64,000 bases of DNA from Amoebophrya sp. A120 (GCA_905178155.1 CAJINV010000014.1:1026116-1090115); one strand, 5' to 3'; shown: positions 45,765 through 57,362, numbered from the stretch's first letter. The notes: generated by a model not told the origin, from the letters alone. Program-made: numbers and translations.

Positions 45765-47591
45765 ATGGCGCTAAACTCTTCGGTCGCAAGCAAAAAAGCC
45801 CCGCATGCCGTTTTTCGGCTGGACCCGCGCGGCTGCAGCCTGCTCGCATTCACGATGAGCCAAGGCGTTTTGCTGTTTCCAGCGGACGCGTTTAAGCTTC
45901 TGAATTTGCAGGGTGGCAAAGATAAAGTCAAACGTACGAGCGTTCGCGTAAAGACGACTGCAGGTACGACACACAGTGCAGAGCGCACGGGGTACGGCGT
46001 CGCGGCACTCCAGGAGGAAGAGGGCGATGACGTGTGCGCTTCGAACAGCGACAAGTGGCTGCCCCTGTGCGGAGGCAATGATTCGGACTGCGGGAAATTC
46101 TTCAGCATCGTGGGGGGAGCGGACTCGGGGGGCGAGGACGGAAACAAATGCTGGGTGGAGATGCCGGAAGTGTGGTATGCCCATTCTGGTCAGTTCATTC
46201 CGCTGCAGGACATTGAAGATGGGCAGAAAACTCCCCGAGAGTGTGCGGCGAAGTGTGCTGCCGATGCAGACTGCGTTGGGTATATGCAGTGGGGGGACCC
46301 GGTGGCTGAGGGGGAGGACATCGAAACCGCCGTCGCCGACTGTGGGCTGTACCGGAAATCTGATAAACTTACAACTTCGGAGGCTTGGCTTCACGAAACG
46401 GCAAACGCGATCACGCTGCAAGAATGGACTCGCGCTAATTACGGGTGGAGAAGAGGGATCTACCGCTTTTGCGGAGTCTGTCCGGCGCGTGATTCCCTGC
46501 AATGCCCAGCTGGGTATGATCCTGTGGAAAAGAAGCAGATGCAGGAATCTACAACAGAGCTGCGGAAATTGATGTATCGCAAAACTGACTTTCGAGTTGG
46601 TCCTTGGGAAGCAGTGGATTGCCCCGAGGGTGTCGATTCTTCAAAGGCTTCCTGCGGGCAAAGGGTAATCCAAGATCCGGCTGATCTGTCGGACTGCAGA
46701 GCTGCGTGTGACGGGATGAATTCGCCGACTGCTTGTGGGGGCTTCAGCGGGAAACAGGACGGCGACAAAATCGTCTGTAAGCTGTACTCTGAATATCAGC
46801 TGAGTGACAGGGTAGCCGAGACCTCGGCAGAGGACAACGACTTCGTCTTGTGCTCTCGACCAACGACGACTACTCCGCCTCCGCTGTCGTGCCCAACGAC
46901 CGGCACCGATGCCAACTCTACGGCTGTCGCGTTCGAGCTCGTGAACGGGAAAAAGGTCCATTCCGCGGGGGCCTACAAAACTACGGATCTTGGTGGCGAC
47001 GCGGCCGACCTCGGTTTGTGCGCCGATGAGTGCGCGCAGGACGAGGCGTGCGCCGCGTTCTCGGGGCACCGAGACGCAGCCACGGGAGCGGTACAGTGCA
47101 GTCTGCACACGCAAGAAACTGTTGATGACGCGGACCTTGTGACTGACATGCCAGCAGGGATGGACAATGTGTTTTGCCGACGAAGCGTACCTCAACTATC
47201 AGAGGCTCCTACCACCTGTCCCGAGCAGGAAATCCAGGTGGGCACCAGCACGGCCACTTTCGAAGCGAGTACGGAGGCAAAGACGATCAGCGCGAAAATG
47301 GCCTCCAGTCCGACCGACCAACAGACGGTGTCGCAGTGCGCGGACTTGTGCGCGCAGTCGCAGGAGCAGTGTGTCGCCTTCTCTTATGCGACGAGCGAGC
47401 AGGAGTGCAACTTGCACAGCCAAGAAAACGTGGACGGCGCGGTCGCGGAAGCGGATCCGACGAAGATCTTGTGCAAATTGAAAGTTGCCACGAGCTCGGG
47501 GGATGGGAATTCGGGGGATGGGACTTCGGGGGGTGGGACTGCAACTGGGACAGGAGACAACGTCCGTCATACGATTCAGAAAAAATGCTAG
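45765..47591 (+). CDS. Secreted PAN/Apple-repeat protein (608 aa, single exon)
   Basis: ATG 45765 opens an intronless frame. A hydrophobic stretch near residues 22-45 (CSLLAFTMSQGVLLFPADA) may be a signal sequence after a long n-region. Four Cys-rich PAN/Apple-like units are visible: about 155-205 (CAAKCAADADCVGYMQW), 306-365 (CRAACDGMNSPTACGGFSG), 419-480 (CADECAQDEACAAFSG) and 525-580 (CADLCAQSQEQCVAFSY, then CNLHSQENVDGA). The last two resemble each other and the C-terminal pair of the protein at 50742, to near identity in DNA. PAN modules typically bind carbohydrate or protein ligands outside the cell; the ligand here is unknown. The C-terminus is Gly/Asp-rich. No membrane anchor is evident. 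Confidence 0.85.
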   Translation: MALNSSVASKKAPHAVFRLDPRGCSLLAFTMSQGVLLFPADAFKLLNLQGGKDKVKRTSVRVKTTAGTTHSAERTGYGVAALQEEEGDDVCASNSDKWLPLCGGNDSDCGKFFSIVGGADSGGEDGNKCWVEMPEVWYAHSGQFIPLQDIEDGQKTPRECAAKCAADADCVGYMQWGDPVAEGEDIETAVADCGLYRKSDKLTTSEAWLHETANAITLQEWTRANYGWRRGIYRFCGVCPARDSLQCPAGYDPVEKKQMQESTTELRKLMYRKTDFRVGPWEAVDCPEGVDSSKASCGQRVIQDPADLSDCRAACDGMNSPTACGGFSGKQDGDKIVCKLYSEYQLSDRVAETSAEDNDFVLCSRPTTTTPPPLSCPTTGTDANSTAVAFELVNGKKVHSAGAYKTTDLGGDAADLGLCADECAQDEACAAFSGHRDAATGAVQCSLHTQETVDDADLVTDMPAGMDNVFCRRSVPQLSEAPTTCPEQEIQVGTSTATFEASTEAKTISAKMASSPTDQQTVSQCADLCAQSQEQCVAFSYATSEQECNLHSQENVDGAVAEADPTKILCKLKVATSSGDGNSGDGTSGGGTATGTGDNVRHTIQKKC

Positions 47592-49142
47592 CTTTGTACG
47601 TTTGATGTCCAGGAGGTCATGCAAAGAGACTCTATGCAAATAAAACATGATTTGTGCGTATTTTTACTATTGATGTCATGCATGTGGGCTCGGGGGAGCA
47701 TGAAAATCAAATTTTTACGAGGTATCCACCCGATACAACTGAAACTTCCTTGCGGCCTGCTTTTGCATCCCTGTGTGAACAGGAAGGTAACTATGGGTGA
47801 TGACAAGAAGGACAAATGTATAACGCTGCAGGAATATTTACCCCTCTATACAACTACTCTCGGACGTCGACCTTCCAGAAGCAAAGTGCTGCTAATGGCG
47901 GCAGCCAGAAGTACCACCGGCGAAACACCTCTGTACTAAATCATTATCATGTGCATAAAGATTTTCTTGCACGACCCACACGACCGGCGTTGCGACAAAC
48001 CTCGTATTCATCTCTGCCATGTTGGCTTCTTCCACCTCTTCAAAGTGGAACAGATTTGTTTTGTGTTTTGCAAAAACAGCAGGATAGGTGTAACTTGCAA
48101 CATCGGCAAACCTGATTCATTTTTTCTGATTCATTTTTTCTGATTATTTTTTTCTGTGCTATCTTGTTTAACATTGTTCTTTTTTGCGCATTGCTTTTCA
48201 CACATTATCAAGTCTGAATCGTCTTTACACCCAAACAAAAGTATCAAATTTTGAGCAGCGAGATTTTAAGAACAAGTACTTCAACAGTTCCTCCAAGGTA
48301 GTAGTTCAAAAAAATTTTTCCGTAACAAACCCAGACCTTTTCACAGCAAGGTAAAGCTTCAACTTTTTTTAGACTTTCAAGCGGTTTTTAACAACAACAT
48401 AACTTTCACGAGCCGGATACATTCACGTCTCCTTTTATTTTTACTTGATCGCTTCAGCTTCTCCAACTTGCAACACCTTCGATTTTAGAGTTAACTTGTT
48501 CAGCAGTAGCACTAGAAAGCAGGCATTGTTTTTCTCGTTTTTCAAAGCAGGTCCTTTTTCAGAAGCCAAACCAGCTCCGCCAAGTTGTGGCTTTTATTGA
48601 AGTTGCGCTAGACACATGAGAAGAAGCGTCACTTTGCTTTCAAGCGGTTCCATTTGACCATCCTCAAAAAGCACAAACAAGAACAGGATGTAGCGCTTGC
48701 TTTTTTTCAGTTTGGCATCAGATTCAGACCTACATTTTTTCATGTGATCAACAATTTTACTACAGTTTTATCATACGTCCTCCAAGAGCAAGAAGTAGCC
48801 CTTCTCACTCTTTCTCTTGTTTGGCTCTCCCCAGCACTTTTCGTTTTCGATTTTATATGCGTTAGTTTAACAAGTCACAAAAACCTATCTGCAACGCGCC
48901 ACTGAGTGCCTGTTTTGTGTTATGTGATCCCCCAAAGCACCTTCGCCAGATGTTAGTGCGGAAAAAAGACGAGTTTTGCACTACAAATGTGCGACCCACG
49001 ACTATCATAGTGGATGTGGAGGTAAAGATCCGTCTTTCCGTCCCATTGAAGAATTTGCTCATGAGCAATGTGATTGTCGGTGCAGCAGAGCCGCCGGTGA
49101 AGGGAAAAGTGTCTCGTTTGCGAACCGTCAGCAGCATCCCTG
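47592..49142. repeat. Duplicated 3' flank of the PAN genes, copy 1
   Basis: From about 47860 to 49190 this DNA matches 54345-55645 almost base for base (for example CTTCCAGAAGCAAAG, GCTGCTAATGGCGGCAG and the long AT-rich stretch with TTCGATTTTAGAGTTAACTT). It contains no supported gene; an 83-codon frame in both copies lacks an ATG. Copy 2 follows the second PAN gene, so gene ends and flanks were duplicated together. Confidence 0.85.
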
Positions 49143-49212
49143 CTCTCTTCGCACTCGAACGACACACGCACGCAGGTAGATTTTCAAAACTTGTTTTGAC
49201 ACAACTACGTAT
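49143..49212 (+). repeat. Dispersed ~65-bp repeat, copy 1
   Basis: Core CGACACACGCACGCAGGTAG followed by ATTTTCAAAACTTGTTTTG and ACACAACTA. Other copies start near 55609 (partial), 56541, 57291 and 59249, all in the same orientation. Each lies at a boundary of duplicated DNA. Confidence 0.85.
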
Positions 49213-49462
49213 ATATTCGCATCCCAAGGTTGTTCCCCAGTACATTATCCCGCGCAGAAAAGATCAAAAGCCTACTGCTAAGAAAAGTACGGCCTCGTGG
49301 TGCCGCCCGATGCGGTTGCGAGAAAAGCAGATAGAACAAGAAGAGATTTTGTGTTCTCCTCGATCTTCGTGGCCCCCTTGTTCTGTGAGCCGCAGGACAC
49401 GCCACAGGATCAACTTTCGAGGTTCCTCCTGGAGGACCAACGGATGCTAGCAGATGGGATTT

Positions 49463-49632
49463 TGCAAGTCAGGCAAGACAGATGGTCGCGTGACCCACGG
49501 CACGCATTACAAATAGGATCTTTTATTTCAGACCCAGACATATTTGCAGTCGATAGCACGTACCTCAAAGCGATTTTGGGTTTGGGGAAGGAAATCAAGG
49601 GCGAGATCAAGTGTCTACAGGTGGTGGACTGA
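49463..49632 (+). pseudogene. Duplicated last exon of the EF-hand gene with part of its introner
   Basis: From TTTTGCAAGTCAGGCAAGAC to TGA at 49632 this matches the introner end and final exon of the gene at 42799 (KAILGLGKEIKGEIKC against KAILDLEKEIEGEIKC). The rest of the gene is absent and the introner has only its 3' arm (CAGACCCAGACATATTTGCA). It is best read as a non-functional fragment. Confidence 0.8.
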
Positions 49633-50741
49633 GAAGTTTCTGCTCCGGCTCGTGCGGTGTAATTTTTTTGATTTATTTATTCCATAGACATAGTGGTCAT
49701 GGTCATGGACCTAGACGTAGACCCGGCGCTTCTGGTTCTGCAAGGGAAATGAAATCCTTTTTTGAGTACGGTATTGTGGTTTAATGCTTGTTTCAACGTA
49801 ACAAACTAGAACTACCCTGTAGTGATCTCCCTCTACTAGGAGGTGCGCTCTTGCAAAACAAACTTTTCAAAATGCAGTTTTTTTGTCTGTCTCCAAAAAA
49901 CTGTTGTACCGCCGCACCAACGAGTGCGAGCATACCGAACGGTAATATTCTGATCTGTTGAGGAGGTGTCTATTCCCATTCCCTCCACTATTTTCAGAAT
50001 AATTCAAAAAGAAAAGTTTTTGATCAAGCAGATGACAATCCTTCTTTCAAGGATCTTTTGTCTACTTCCACGCAAAATCGTCGACGAAGCATAGATACCA
50101 ACGCCGCTGTCGTGGATCGTGTTCTTCGCGGCTGCATGGTCAATGGTGTAGTTGTGCTTTATGCTCGGTGTAGTATTTTGAGATTTTGTTTCTCGGTGTG
50201 ATTTCTTTCGTACTCGTGTCGTTCCTCATCCTCAACGCCGTAGTCCGTCGTCGTCCAGATAAGTGACTCTTCGTCCACCTTCTAGATGTGTTGCTGCTCC
50301 TCTTGTACTTGTACCACGAGAAGCATCGGTTCGTGCGCGCGTTCCTGCCTTTGACAGTCGTGCTTGTCGTCTTTCCGCTTCGCGGTGCTGTACAACTGGG
50401 ACTGACTTGCAGGAAGAACTGCGTTCCTGCCGTGCAGTGTCATGCCCTTCGTAGCTACTTTTGGTCTACTAGCTCTACTTCAAAATGATGAATAAGTCAG
50501 GCTCAGGCAGACCTGCGTCTCCTGTTTCGTTCCCTCTTTTCGTTGCACTCACTTTTCGTTTTCTTAGAAAAAATTTCGCGGTCAGAACTCATCCAAGGTG
50601 GTCCAGTGGGACGTTTTCGCAGCAAGTACGGGCGCTCATCATTTAGATTGTGCCTCAATTCTCTTTCGTGAAGGTAGGACAATATATCAGCATAGTAAAT
50701 ACCAACCTAGTAAAACCCAATTTAGAAAAAGAGCGTCAACC
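49633..50741. other. Non-coding flank, left part duplicated
   Basis: 49633-50180 repeats the DNA downstream of the EF-hand gene (44799-45290), with a short extra segment near 49890-49950. 50180-50741 is mostly unique and leads to the next ATG. No gene is supported. Confidence 0.6.
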
Positions 50742-53700
50742 ATGGCACTTTCGGGCAGCGCGACGTCGTCTTCGCTTCCGCGCTCCGACAGGGGGTGGCA
50801 CAAGCAAGGAACAAAGAGTTTGAGAAGCAGGCTGGGGTCGTCTTTTTCGGTTTTTTTCATTCAAGCCACCGCGATTACCGTGAAAGTGGTACAGAAAAAG
50901 AACGCGGGTCGTAGCGGGCGGGGGAGAGGGGCGGCAGGCTCGCCGCCCTTGTTGTATCATCCCCGGACAGGAAGAACCGCGAAGTCGTCAAAGGAAGACC
51001 TCCGGCACAGCGTCGCAATGGTGGAGGACCCGAAGCGATTGCCGGACGACCGTGGGTCCTCGTCGTCTTTCCCTCGGTCGCGGACGAAAACGGATGCAGC
51101 CGGGAGGGGCGGCTTTGCGGAGCTTTCGGCTAGTGCCAAAACACAAAACACGGAGGAAGCCGACGACGGCGACGGCCGTTGTTTGCCCGCATACAAACAT
51201 CACATGCTTTCGCACATGTACTGGGACAGCGAGGGGACAAATGACCGAGACTGGCAGGACACGTCGGGCTGGGAGGATTGCCGCGAGAAGTGCAAGGACA
51301 GCGCGCTCTTCGCGGACGCCGCTAATGATCAGACAAAGCGGTGCGGCGCCTGGCACGCGTCCGTGCCCGAGGATTGGAAAGCTACGGACGAAGCCCAAGA
51401 CCGACCATACGTGTATTGCCGCCACTACAACTTTGCCTATATCAAGGAGGCTCGAGCGGACAATCCCACCGCATTCGGGGATTTGCTGCCGACGCGGATT
51501 GACCCCGCGGGCGAGCCCTGGGAAGGGGACGACGCCCCGTTTGCCGACCACAACCCGATCGTGCATTGGAACGGGGAAGATGTGGGAGACACCTGGTACA
51601 GTGGGTATTGTATGCGTTCGCCGAGCGGACAGTGGACGGTTCCCGCTACTGGTGCAGAGAAGGAGTCAGAAATCGTACCTGCCGAGGCGAGCCTCGCTAC
51701 GGGTGAGGTTCCTCCCGCAGACTCGCTGCCGTGCGACAACTGGTTCGCATCCCTGTCCGATGTTGCAGAAGAATACCGAATCCCAAAGGCTCAGTGCAAA
51801 TATTTTGATCGTTTGGCCATTTGCTCCGGGCTCACATGGGACAAGGACCAAACTTTTCCCGGGGCCCAGCAGCTCATCACCAACAGTATGGACAAACCCT
51901 GCTCGGAGCAGTGCAAATGCAGCGACAGCCCACTAAATGTCGTCGAAATCATCTCGGTCCTCAATTTGCCCACGGTCGATGAGGATGAGAAGCGGCAGTG
52001 TCTGGAGCCCATCAAAGGTGCGCGTCCGGCGCGCGTGGGTGCCGCAATGTTGAACTTAAAGGGCGAAGCAGTGAAAAGTCCACCGGCCGCGACCCTTTCC
52101 GGGGCAGATACGGCACACGCAGACACGGAAGAGAAATGCAAGAGTGCGTGCTTCGACAAAGCTGAGTGTGTGGCCTGGCACTTTCAGATGGACCATATGC
52201 TGTTGTGTAAAAACGCGCCCACCCTTCAAGCAGAAGACCCGAAATTGGTGTAGATACTCGCTTGCTAGTACATGACTTCCACTGCCAAAAAAAGAAAAAC
52301 GGCTTTGTCTACATGCATGAAACAAATGGGTTCGTAGCGTATTCGGGGTTACTTTGCGTGGTAGCATCACAAATCCATTTACCCCTGTACGCTGGTGATT
52401 ACACAGATTGTCTGACTCCGTAGTAAGCACTAGAGGAACTACACAAAAACCCACTAGTGGGGAGCCGCATGAGAAACGGTTGCTATTCACATATCCCGGA
52501 TACATCTGGGGTAGGTACGGTTTTACACAGGATGGACCACTCGGATTCGTCTGCAGAACCAGCAGGAGCGTCGTGTGCGCTTTGGACCGATGGGGAGGTC
52601 GTGACAGGCACGGATGTGCCACAAACTTCAGAGGAGTGCACGAAGCAATGCGCTGACAGCGACACGTGCCGCACAGCAAGCTTTGTTGGTGAACACTGCC
52701 TGTTCAAGTATGCAGGAAAGGAGTACTTGTGCGCTCAGGATACGAACTACGACGCCGCGACCTGCCCATCTCTGCTTCTGGACACCACGCAGGAAGGAGA
52801 TGCGGGCTCGGCGGTTGGATTTTGCGTGCCTGATTTCCGGGAAAAAGGGACGCTTTCGCTCGTGTCCGATTCCGGGACTTCAGGCCGTAGCTGGACGTAT
52901 GGGGAGGAAGCAGGAGTGCCGTCGTGGTACGTGGACGGGGCAGCGCCCTGTCTCACAAAGTGTATCACGCCTGAAGACGAGCCGAACTACACGTGCAAAG
53001 ACGCGCGTCAAGGGCGATGCGACGCTGATGAGGACAGCACGGCAGCGCTCTCGCTACCCTGTGATTCGCGACGCACGCGCGATTCCTTCGAGCGCATGTA
53101 CGATTCCTTCGGGCTTTTTGCGTACAATTTGCCGCCGGGGGGCGACACGCTTTATGCCTTTGCAGAAATGTCACATCATACTTGTGCCGCTTTCGACCAC
53201 CAGCGCAACTGCGTGACGGCCTTTGCTCCCCAGGACGACGACGGCGGTATTGCCGACCTCGTGGTGAACAAGCGTCCGAAAACACATCCGCGCGATATGT
53301 ACGAGGCGGCCCAGATAAGCTTCAATTTGGGACTGAATGAATGTGCTCTGCAGTGTGGTTGCGTGACATGGCTTTCGTGTCCATCGACCGGCACCGATTC
53401 CAGCGGTGCGGCCGTCGCGTTCGAACTCGTGAAGGGGAAAAAGGTCCATTCCTCGGGGGCCTACAGTACCACGGACCTCGGGGACTCGGCCGACCTCGGT
53501 GCGTGCGCTGATCAGTGCGCGCAGGATGAGGAGTGCGCTGCGTTCTCGGGCCATCGGAGCGCCGTCGTGGCTTCCGGACAGGGGGAGGCCGCGGCAGCCA
53601 CGGCCACGGTACAATGCAGGCTGCACTCGCAAGCAACTGTGGATGACGCGGACCTCGTGACAGACATGCCAGCAGGGATGGACAATGTGTTTTGCCGACG

Positions 53701-54136
53701 AGGCGTGCCTCAACTACCAGAGCGGCCTACGGCCACCTGTCCCGGGCAGGAAATCCAGGTGGGCACCAGCACGGCCACTTTCGAAGCGAGTACGGAGGCA
53801 AAGACGATCAGCGCGAAAATGGCCTCCAGTCCGACCGACCAACAGACGGTGTCGCAGTGCGCGAACTTGTGCGCGCAGTCGCAGGAGCAGTGTGTCGCCT
53901 TCTCGTATGCGACGAGCGAACAGGAGTGCAACTTGCACAGCCAAAAAAATCTGGACGACGCCGCGGGTGCAGAAGCGGATCCGACGAAGATCTTGTGCGA
54001 AATGACGATCGAAGGGGACGATGGCTCGGGGAACGACGGCGAGGCGGAAAAGCCACCTTCGGTATTGCCCGTCAGTAACGTCACCCCTACTACGACTAAA
54101 AAAAAAAATGCTTTCGCGATACTTTTGTCCAGGTAA
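50742..54136 (+). CDS. Large secreted PAN/Apple-repeat protein (1,016 aa, two exons)
   Basis: Exons 50742-52195 and 52540-54136 sum to exactly 1,017 codons with TAA. ATG 50742 sits in an ACC-ATGG context. A hydrophobic stretch at about residues 33-48 (SSFSVFFIQATAITV) suggests a signal sequence. PAN/Apple-like units: about 176-230 (WEDCREKCKDS), 445-480 (CKSACFDKAECVAWHFQ), 530-570 (CTKQCADSDTCRTASF), 805-870 (CADQCAQDEECAAFSG) and 923-975 (CANLCAQSQEQCVAFSY). The last two share long identical stretches of DNA with the gene at 45765, so the C-terminal region was duplicated recently or homogenised by gene conversion. The intron is an introner. The tail (TTTKKKN) is basic. Ligand unknown; extracellular binding is inferred from the family. 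Confidence 0.85.
52196..52539. mobile_element. Introner intron, diverged family C
   Basis: Starts TATGCTGTTGTGTAAAAACG then CGCCCACCC; ends GGGGTAGGTACGGTTTTACA then CAGGATG. Target repeat GACCA. Phase 2 removal joins FQMDH to SDSSAEPAG. It splits a PAN-rich region. Confidence 0.85.
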
Positions 54137-55675
54137 TACTGAGAGACTCTAGGGGGCAAAAAATACGTACTCACTAGTGATACATTGTGTGCAGGAGCTG
54201 CGCAGGAGAATACCCCTGCGAACAAGTTACCCGATGCAAGTTCGGCACCTTTTGCATGCCTAAGAGAGGAGGGTACTATTTGAGTATGCGTCATGACACG
54301 AATGACAAATGTAGAGCGCTGCATGAAATTATCCCTTGATACTCCTCACGGACCTCGACCTTCCAGAAGCAAAGAGCTGCTAATGGCGGCAGCTAGAAGT
54401 ACCACCGGCGATACGGCTCTGCACTATAAATCATGTGCATTTTCTTGCACGACCCGGACCCTCACGACCGACGTTGCGACACACCTCGTATTCATCTCTG
54501 CCATGGCATCTTCCACCTCTTCAAAGTGGAGCAGATTTGTTTTGTGTTTTGCAAAAACAGCAGGAAAGGAGGTGTAACTTGCAACATCGGCAAACCTGAT
54601 TCATTTTTTCTGATTAAGTTTTTCTGTGCTATCTTGTTTAACATTGTTCTTTTTTGCGCATTGCTTTTCACACATTATCAAGTCTGAGTCGTCTTTACAC
54701 ACAAACAAAAGTATCAAATTTCGTGCAGCGAGATTTTAAGAACAAGTACTTCAACAGTTCCTCCAAGGTAGTAGTTCAAAAAAATTTTTCCGTAACAAAC
54801 CCAGACCTTTTCACAGCAAGGTAAAGCTTCAACTTTTAGACTTTCAAACGGTTTTTAACAACAACATAACTTTCACGAGCCGGATACATTCACGTCTCCT
54901 TTTATTTTTACTTGATCGCTTCAGCTTCTCCAACTTGCAACACCTTCGATTTTAGAGTTAACTTGTTCAGCAGTAGCACTAGAAAGCAGGCATTGTTTTT
55001 CTCGTTTTTCAAAGCAGGTCCTTTTTCAGAAGCCAAACCAGCTCCGCCAAGTTGTGGCTTTTATTGAAGTTGCGCTAGACACATGAGAAGAAGCGTCACT
55101 TTGCTTTCAAGCGGTTCCATTTGACCATCCTCAAAAAGCACAAACAAGAACAGGATGTAGCGCTTGCTTTTTTTCAGTTTGGCATCAGATTCAGACCTAC
55201 ATTTTTTCATGTGATCAACAATTTTACTACAGTTTTATCATACGTCCTCCAAGAGCAAGAAGTAGCCCTTCTCACTCTTTCTCTTGTTTGGCTCTCCCCA
55301 GCACTTTTCGTTTTCGATTTTATATGCGTTAGGTTAACAACTCACAAAACCCTATCTGCAACGCGCCACTGAGTGCCCGTTTTGTGTCGTGTGATCCCCC
55401 AAAGTAGCACCTTCGCCAGATGTTAGCGCGAAAAAAAGACGAATTTTGCACTACAAATGTGCGACCCACGACTATCATAGTGGAGGTAAAGGTCCGTCAT
55501 TCCGTCCCATCGAAGAGTCTGCTCATGAGCAATGTGATTGTCTGTGCAGCAAGGCCTCCGGTGAATGGAGAAGTGTCTCGTTTGCGAACCGTCAGCAGCA
55601 TCCCTGCTCTCTTCGCACTCGAGCGACACACGCACGCAGGTAGATTGTTGAAGCAAGTGTCTTCAACACTCGCAC
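54137..55675. repeat. Duplicated 3' flank of the PAN genes, copy 2
   Basis: 54345-55645 matches 47860-49190. It ends with a partial copy of the ~65-bp repeat (about 55609-55642), followed by a short unique linker into the PAN fragment. 54137-54345 matches the flank after that fragment (56050-56260). No gene supported. Confidence 0.8.
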
Positions 55676-56091
55676 TCGAGCGACAAAATCGCCTCCAGTC
55701 CGACCGACAAACAGACGGTGTCGCAATGCGCGGACTTGTGCGCGCAGTCGCAGGAGCAGTGTGTCGCCTTTTCGTATTCGTCGAACACACAGGAGTGCAG
55801 CTTGCACAGCGAAGAAAACCTGGACGGCGCCCCGGGTGCGGAAGTAGATCCGACGAAGATCTTGTGCAAAATGTTGACTATCGAATCGGGAGGGGGGGGC
55901 GACGGCTATGTGGACGACGGGTCGGGGGACGATGGCTCCGGGAACGACGGCGAGACGATGGGTCGGGCACCTCCGGTACGGCCCATCAGCGTCACCCCTA
56001 CTACGACTCAAAAAAAATGCTTTCGCGATACTTTTGTCCAGGTAATACAGAGAGACTCTAGAAGGGGGCAAAAATTACGTACTCACTAGTG
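55676..56091 (+). pseudogene. C-terminal fragment of a PAN gene
   Basis: Begins abruptly within homology to the last PAN unit of the genes at 45765 and 50742 (CCTCCAGTCCGACCGAC onward) and continues in frame through CADLCAQSQEQCVAFSYSS and DPTKILCKM into an Asp/Gly-rich tail. The start of the gene is missing. The breakpoint follows directly on a partial ~65-bp repeat and a CACTCGAGCGACA duplicate. Confidence 0.8.
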
Positions 56092-56540
56092 ATACATAGT
56101 GTGCAGGAGCTGTGCAGGAGAATACTCCTGTGAACAAGTTACCCGATGCAAGTTCGGCACCTTTTGCATGCCAAAGTGAGGAGGGTACTATTTGAGTATG
56201 CGTCATGACACGAATGACAAATGTAGAGCGCTGCATGAAATTATCCCTTGATACTCCTCACGTACCCCGACCTTCCAGAAGCGCGGTGCTGCTAATGGCG
56301 GTAACCAGCACCTGCGGCGAAACAGCTTTGTACTAAATCATGTTCCTTTATTTTTTGCACCGACACAACCGTGTCTATCGAGAGGCCTGTTGGGTCCCGG
56401 AGGGCCTACTGGGACAAATTATGTATACGTCATCCTATGCCGACACACAACTCTTCAGACGGGACTAGACCTAGTGGGCAAAAGACAGCAATAATGTTGA
56501 AAGATGGCCCACGAGCGATCTGCTTGCAACATGCTGCTCT

Positions 56541-56606
56541 CTTCGCATTCGAACGACACACGCACGCAGGTAGATTTTCAGAACTTGTTTTACCACAACT
56601 AAGTAC
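56541..56606 (+). repeat. Dispersed ~65-bp repeat, copy 3
   Basis: Reads CGACACACGCACGCAGGTAG then ATTTTCAGAACTTGTTTTAC; a slightly diverged copy. Confidence 0.8.
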
Positions 56607-57048
56607 TTACTTGCATCTACTAAGAGGAATTTTCTGGGAATTGGGAAAATTGAAAAAAATTCGTCCCTCCTTCGCTGCCCCGCTATATCAAGAAGCACCG
56701 TTGACACACGCTGCCCCGGTCGGATCTGTTCGCGCTACAGGGAGGGTGTCTGGATGTCCTTCCTGGGAAGGCCGCCACCCTGTAGCCGTGTTGCACCAGG
56801 CCAATGCTATACGACTAAAAGCCCGGGCACCATGCGGCGGGGCGTCCCAGATTTAGCATTTGCAATGGGTAGGGGTCGCTTTTACCTAGGGGCCCCACGC
56901 CCGGCCCCTGCGCCTTGCAATATTTCGACGAATTGACGAAGGAGCACCCTAGCGAAGATGCCGCAGCCGGCCTCAACTCAGGCACTTGGCTTGCGGACTC
57001 AGGTGCGGTTTCAGGTGATTCACACCACCAATCACGATGGCTCTGCGC

Positions 57049-57290
57049 GTTTTCAATTTTCCGGGAAAACTCGGAAGGGGGGGGCGGAGGGGGGGTCCGG
57101 AAGGGCCCGGAACGGGGGGGCGGTTTACGGGCTCCAAATCGTGTCCGTGCCGTCGTGCTTTCAATTTTCCGGGAAAACTCCGAGGGCCCCCCCGCGGGGG
57201 GGTTCTGGGCCGCCCCCCTCCGGAGGCCTCCGCCCCAAAAAGTGGGCCACTTTCAATGCGAAAAAGTGGGGTCAAATGAGGTTCTTTACG
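57049..57290. repeat. G-rich segment with a repeated CAATTTTCCGGGAAAACTC
   Basis: TTTCAATTTTCCGGGAAAACTC-type sequence occurs twice (about 57052 and 57159). The spacer and the DNA after it are rich in G and C runs (GGGGGGG, CCCCCCC). The end carries two AAAAAGTGGG copies. Origin unknown. Confidence 0.6.
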
Positions 57291-57362
57291 CTCTCTTCGC
57301 ACTCGAGCGACACACGCACGCAGGTAGATTTTCAAAACTTGTTTTGACACAACTAAGTATAT
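57291..57362 (+). repeat. Dispersed ~65-bp repeat, copy 4 (left border of the temptin cassette)
   Basis: Full-length copy ending ACACAACTAAGTATAT immediately before the duplicated temptin segment starts at about 57363. Confidence 0.85.

Larger units (their letters stand above)
56092..57290. other. Mosaic non-coding region
   Basis: Begins with the PAN-gene flank (to ~56330), then unique DNA. A ~65-bp repeat copy lies at ~56541-56606. A GC-rich stretch with the inverted pair GCTACAGGGAGGGTG/CCACCCTGTAGC lies near 56740-56790. A G-rich stretch follows from 57040. No gene is supported. Confidence 0.5.

Noticed and set aside
48654-48905. An 83-codon frame preserved in both flank duplicates (also 55121-55372)
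   Set aside because: It lacks an ATG, and preservation is explained by the recent duplication of the whole DNA segment.
52254-52456. The PAN gene at 50742 ending at 52253 with a separate gene starting at 52457
   Set aside because: The stop lies inside an introner with inverted arms and a GACCA repeat; removing it gives one exact 1,017-codon frame.
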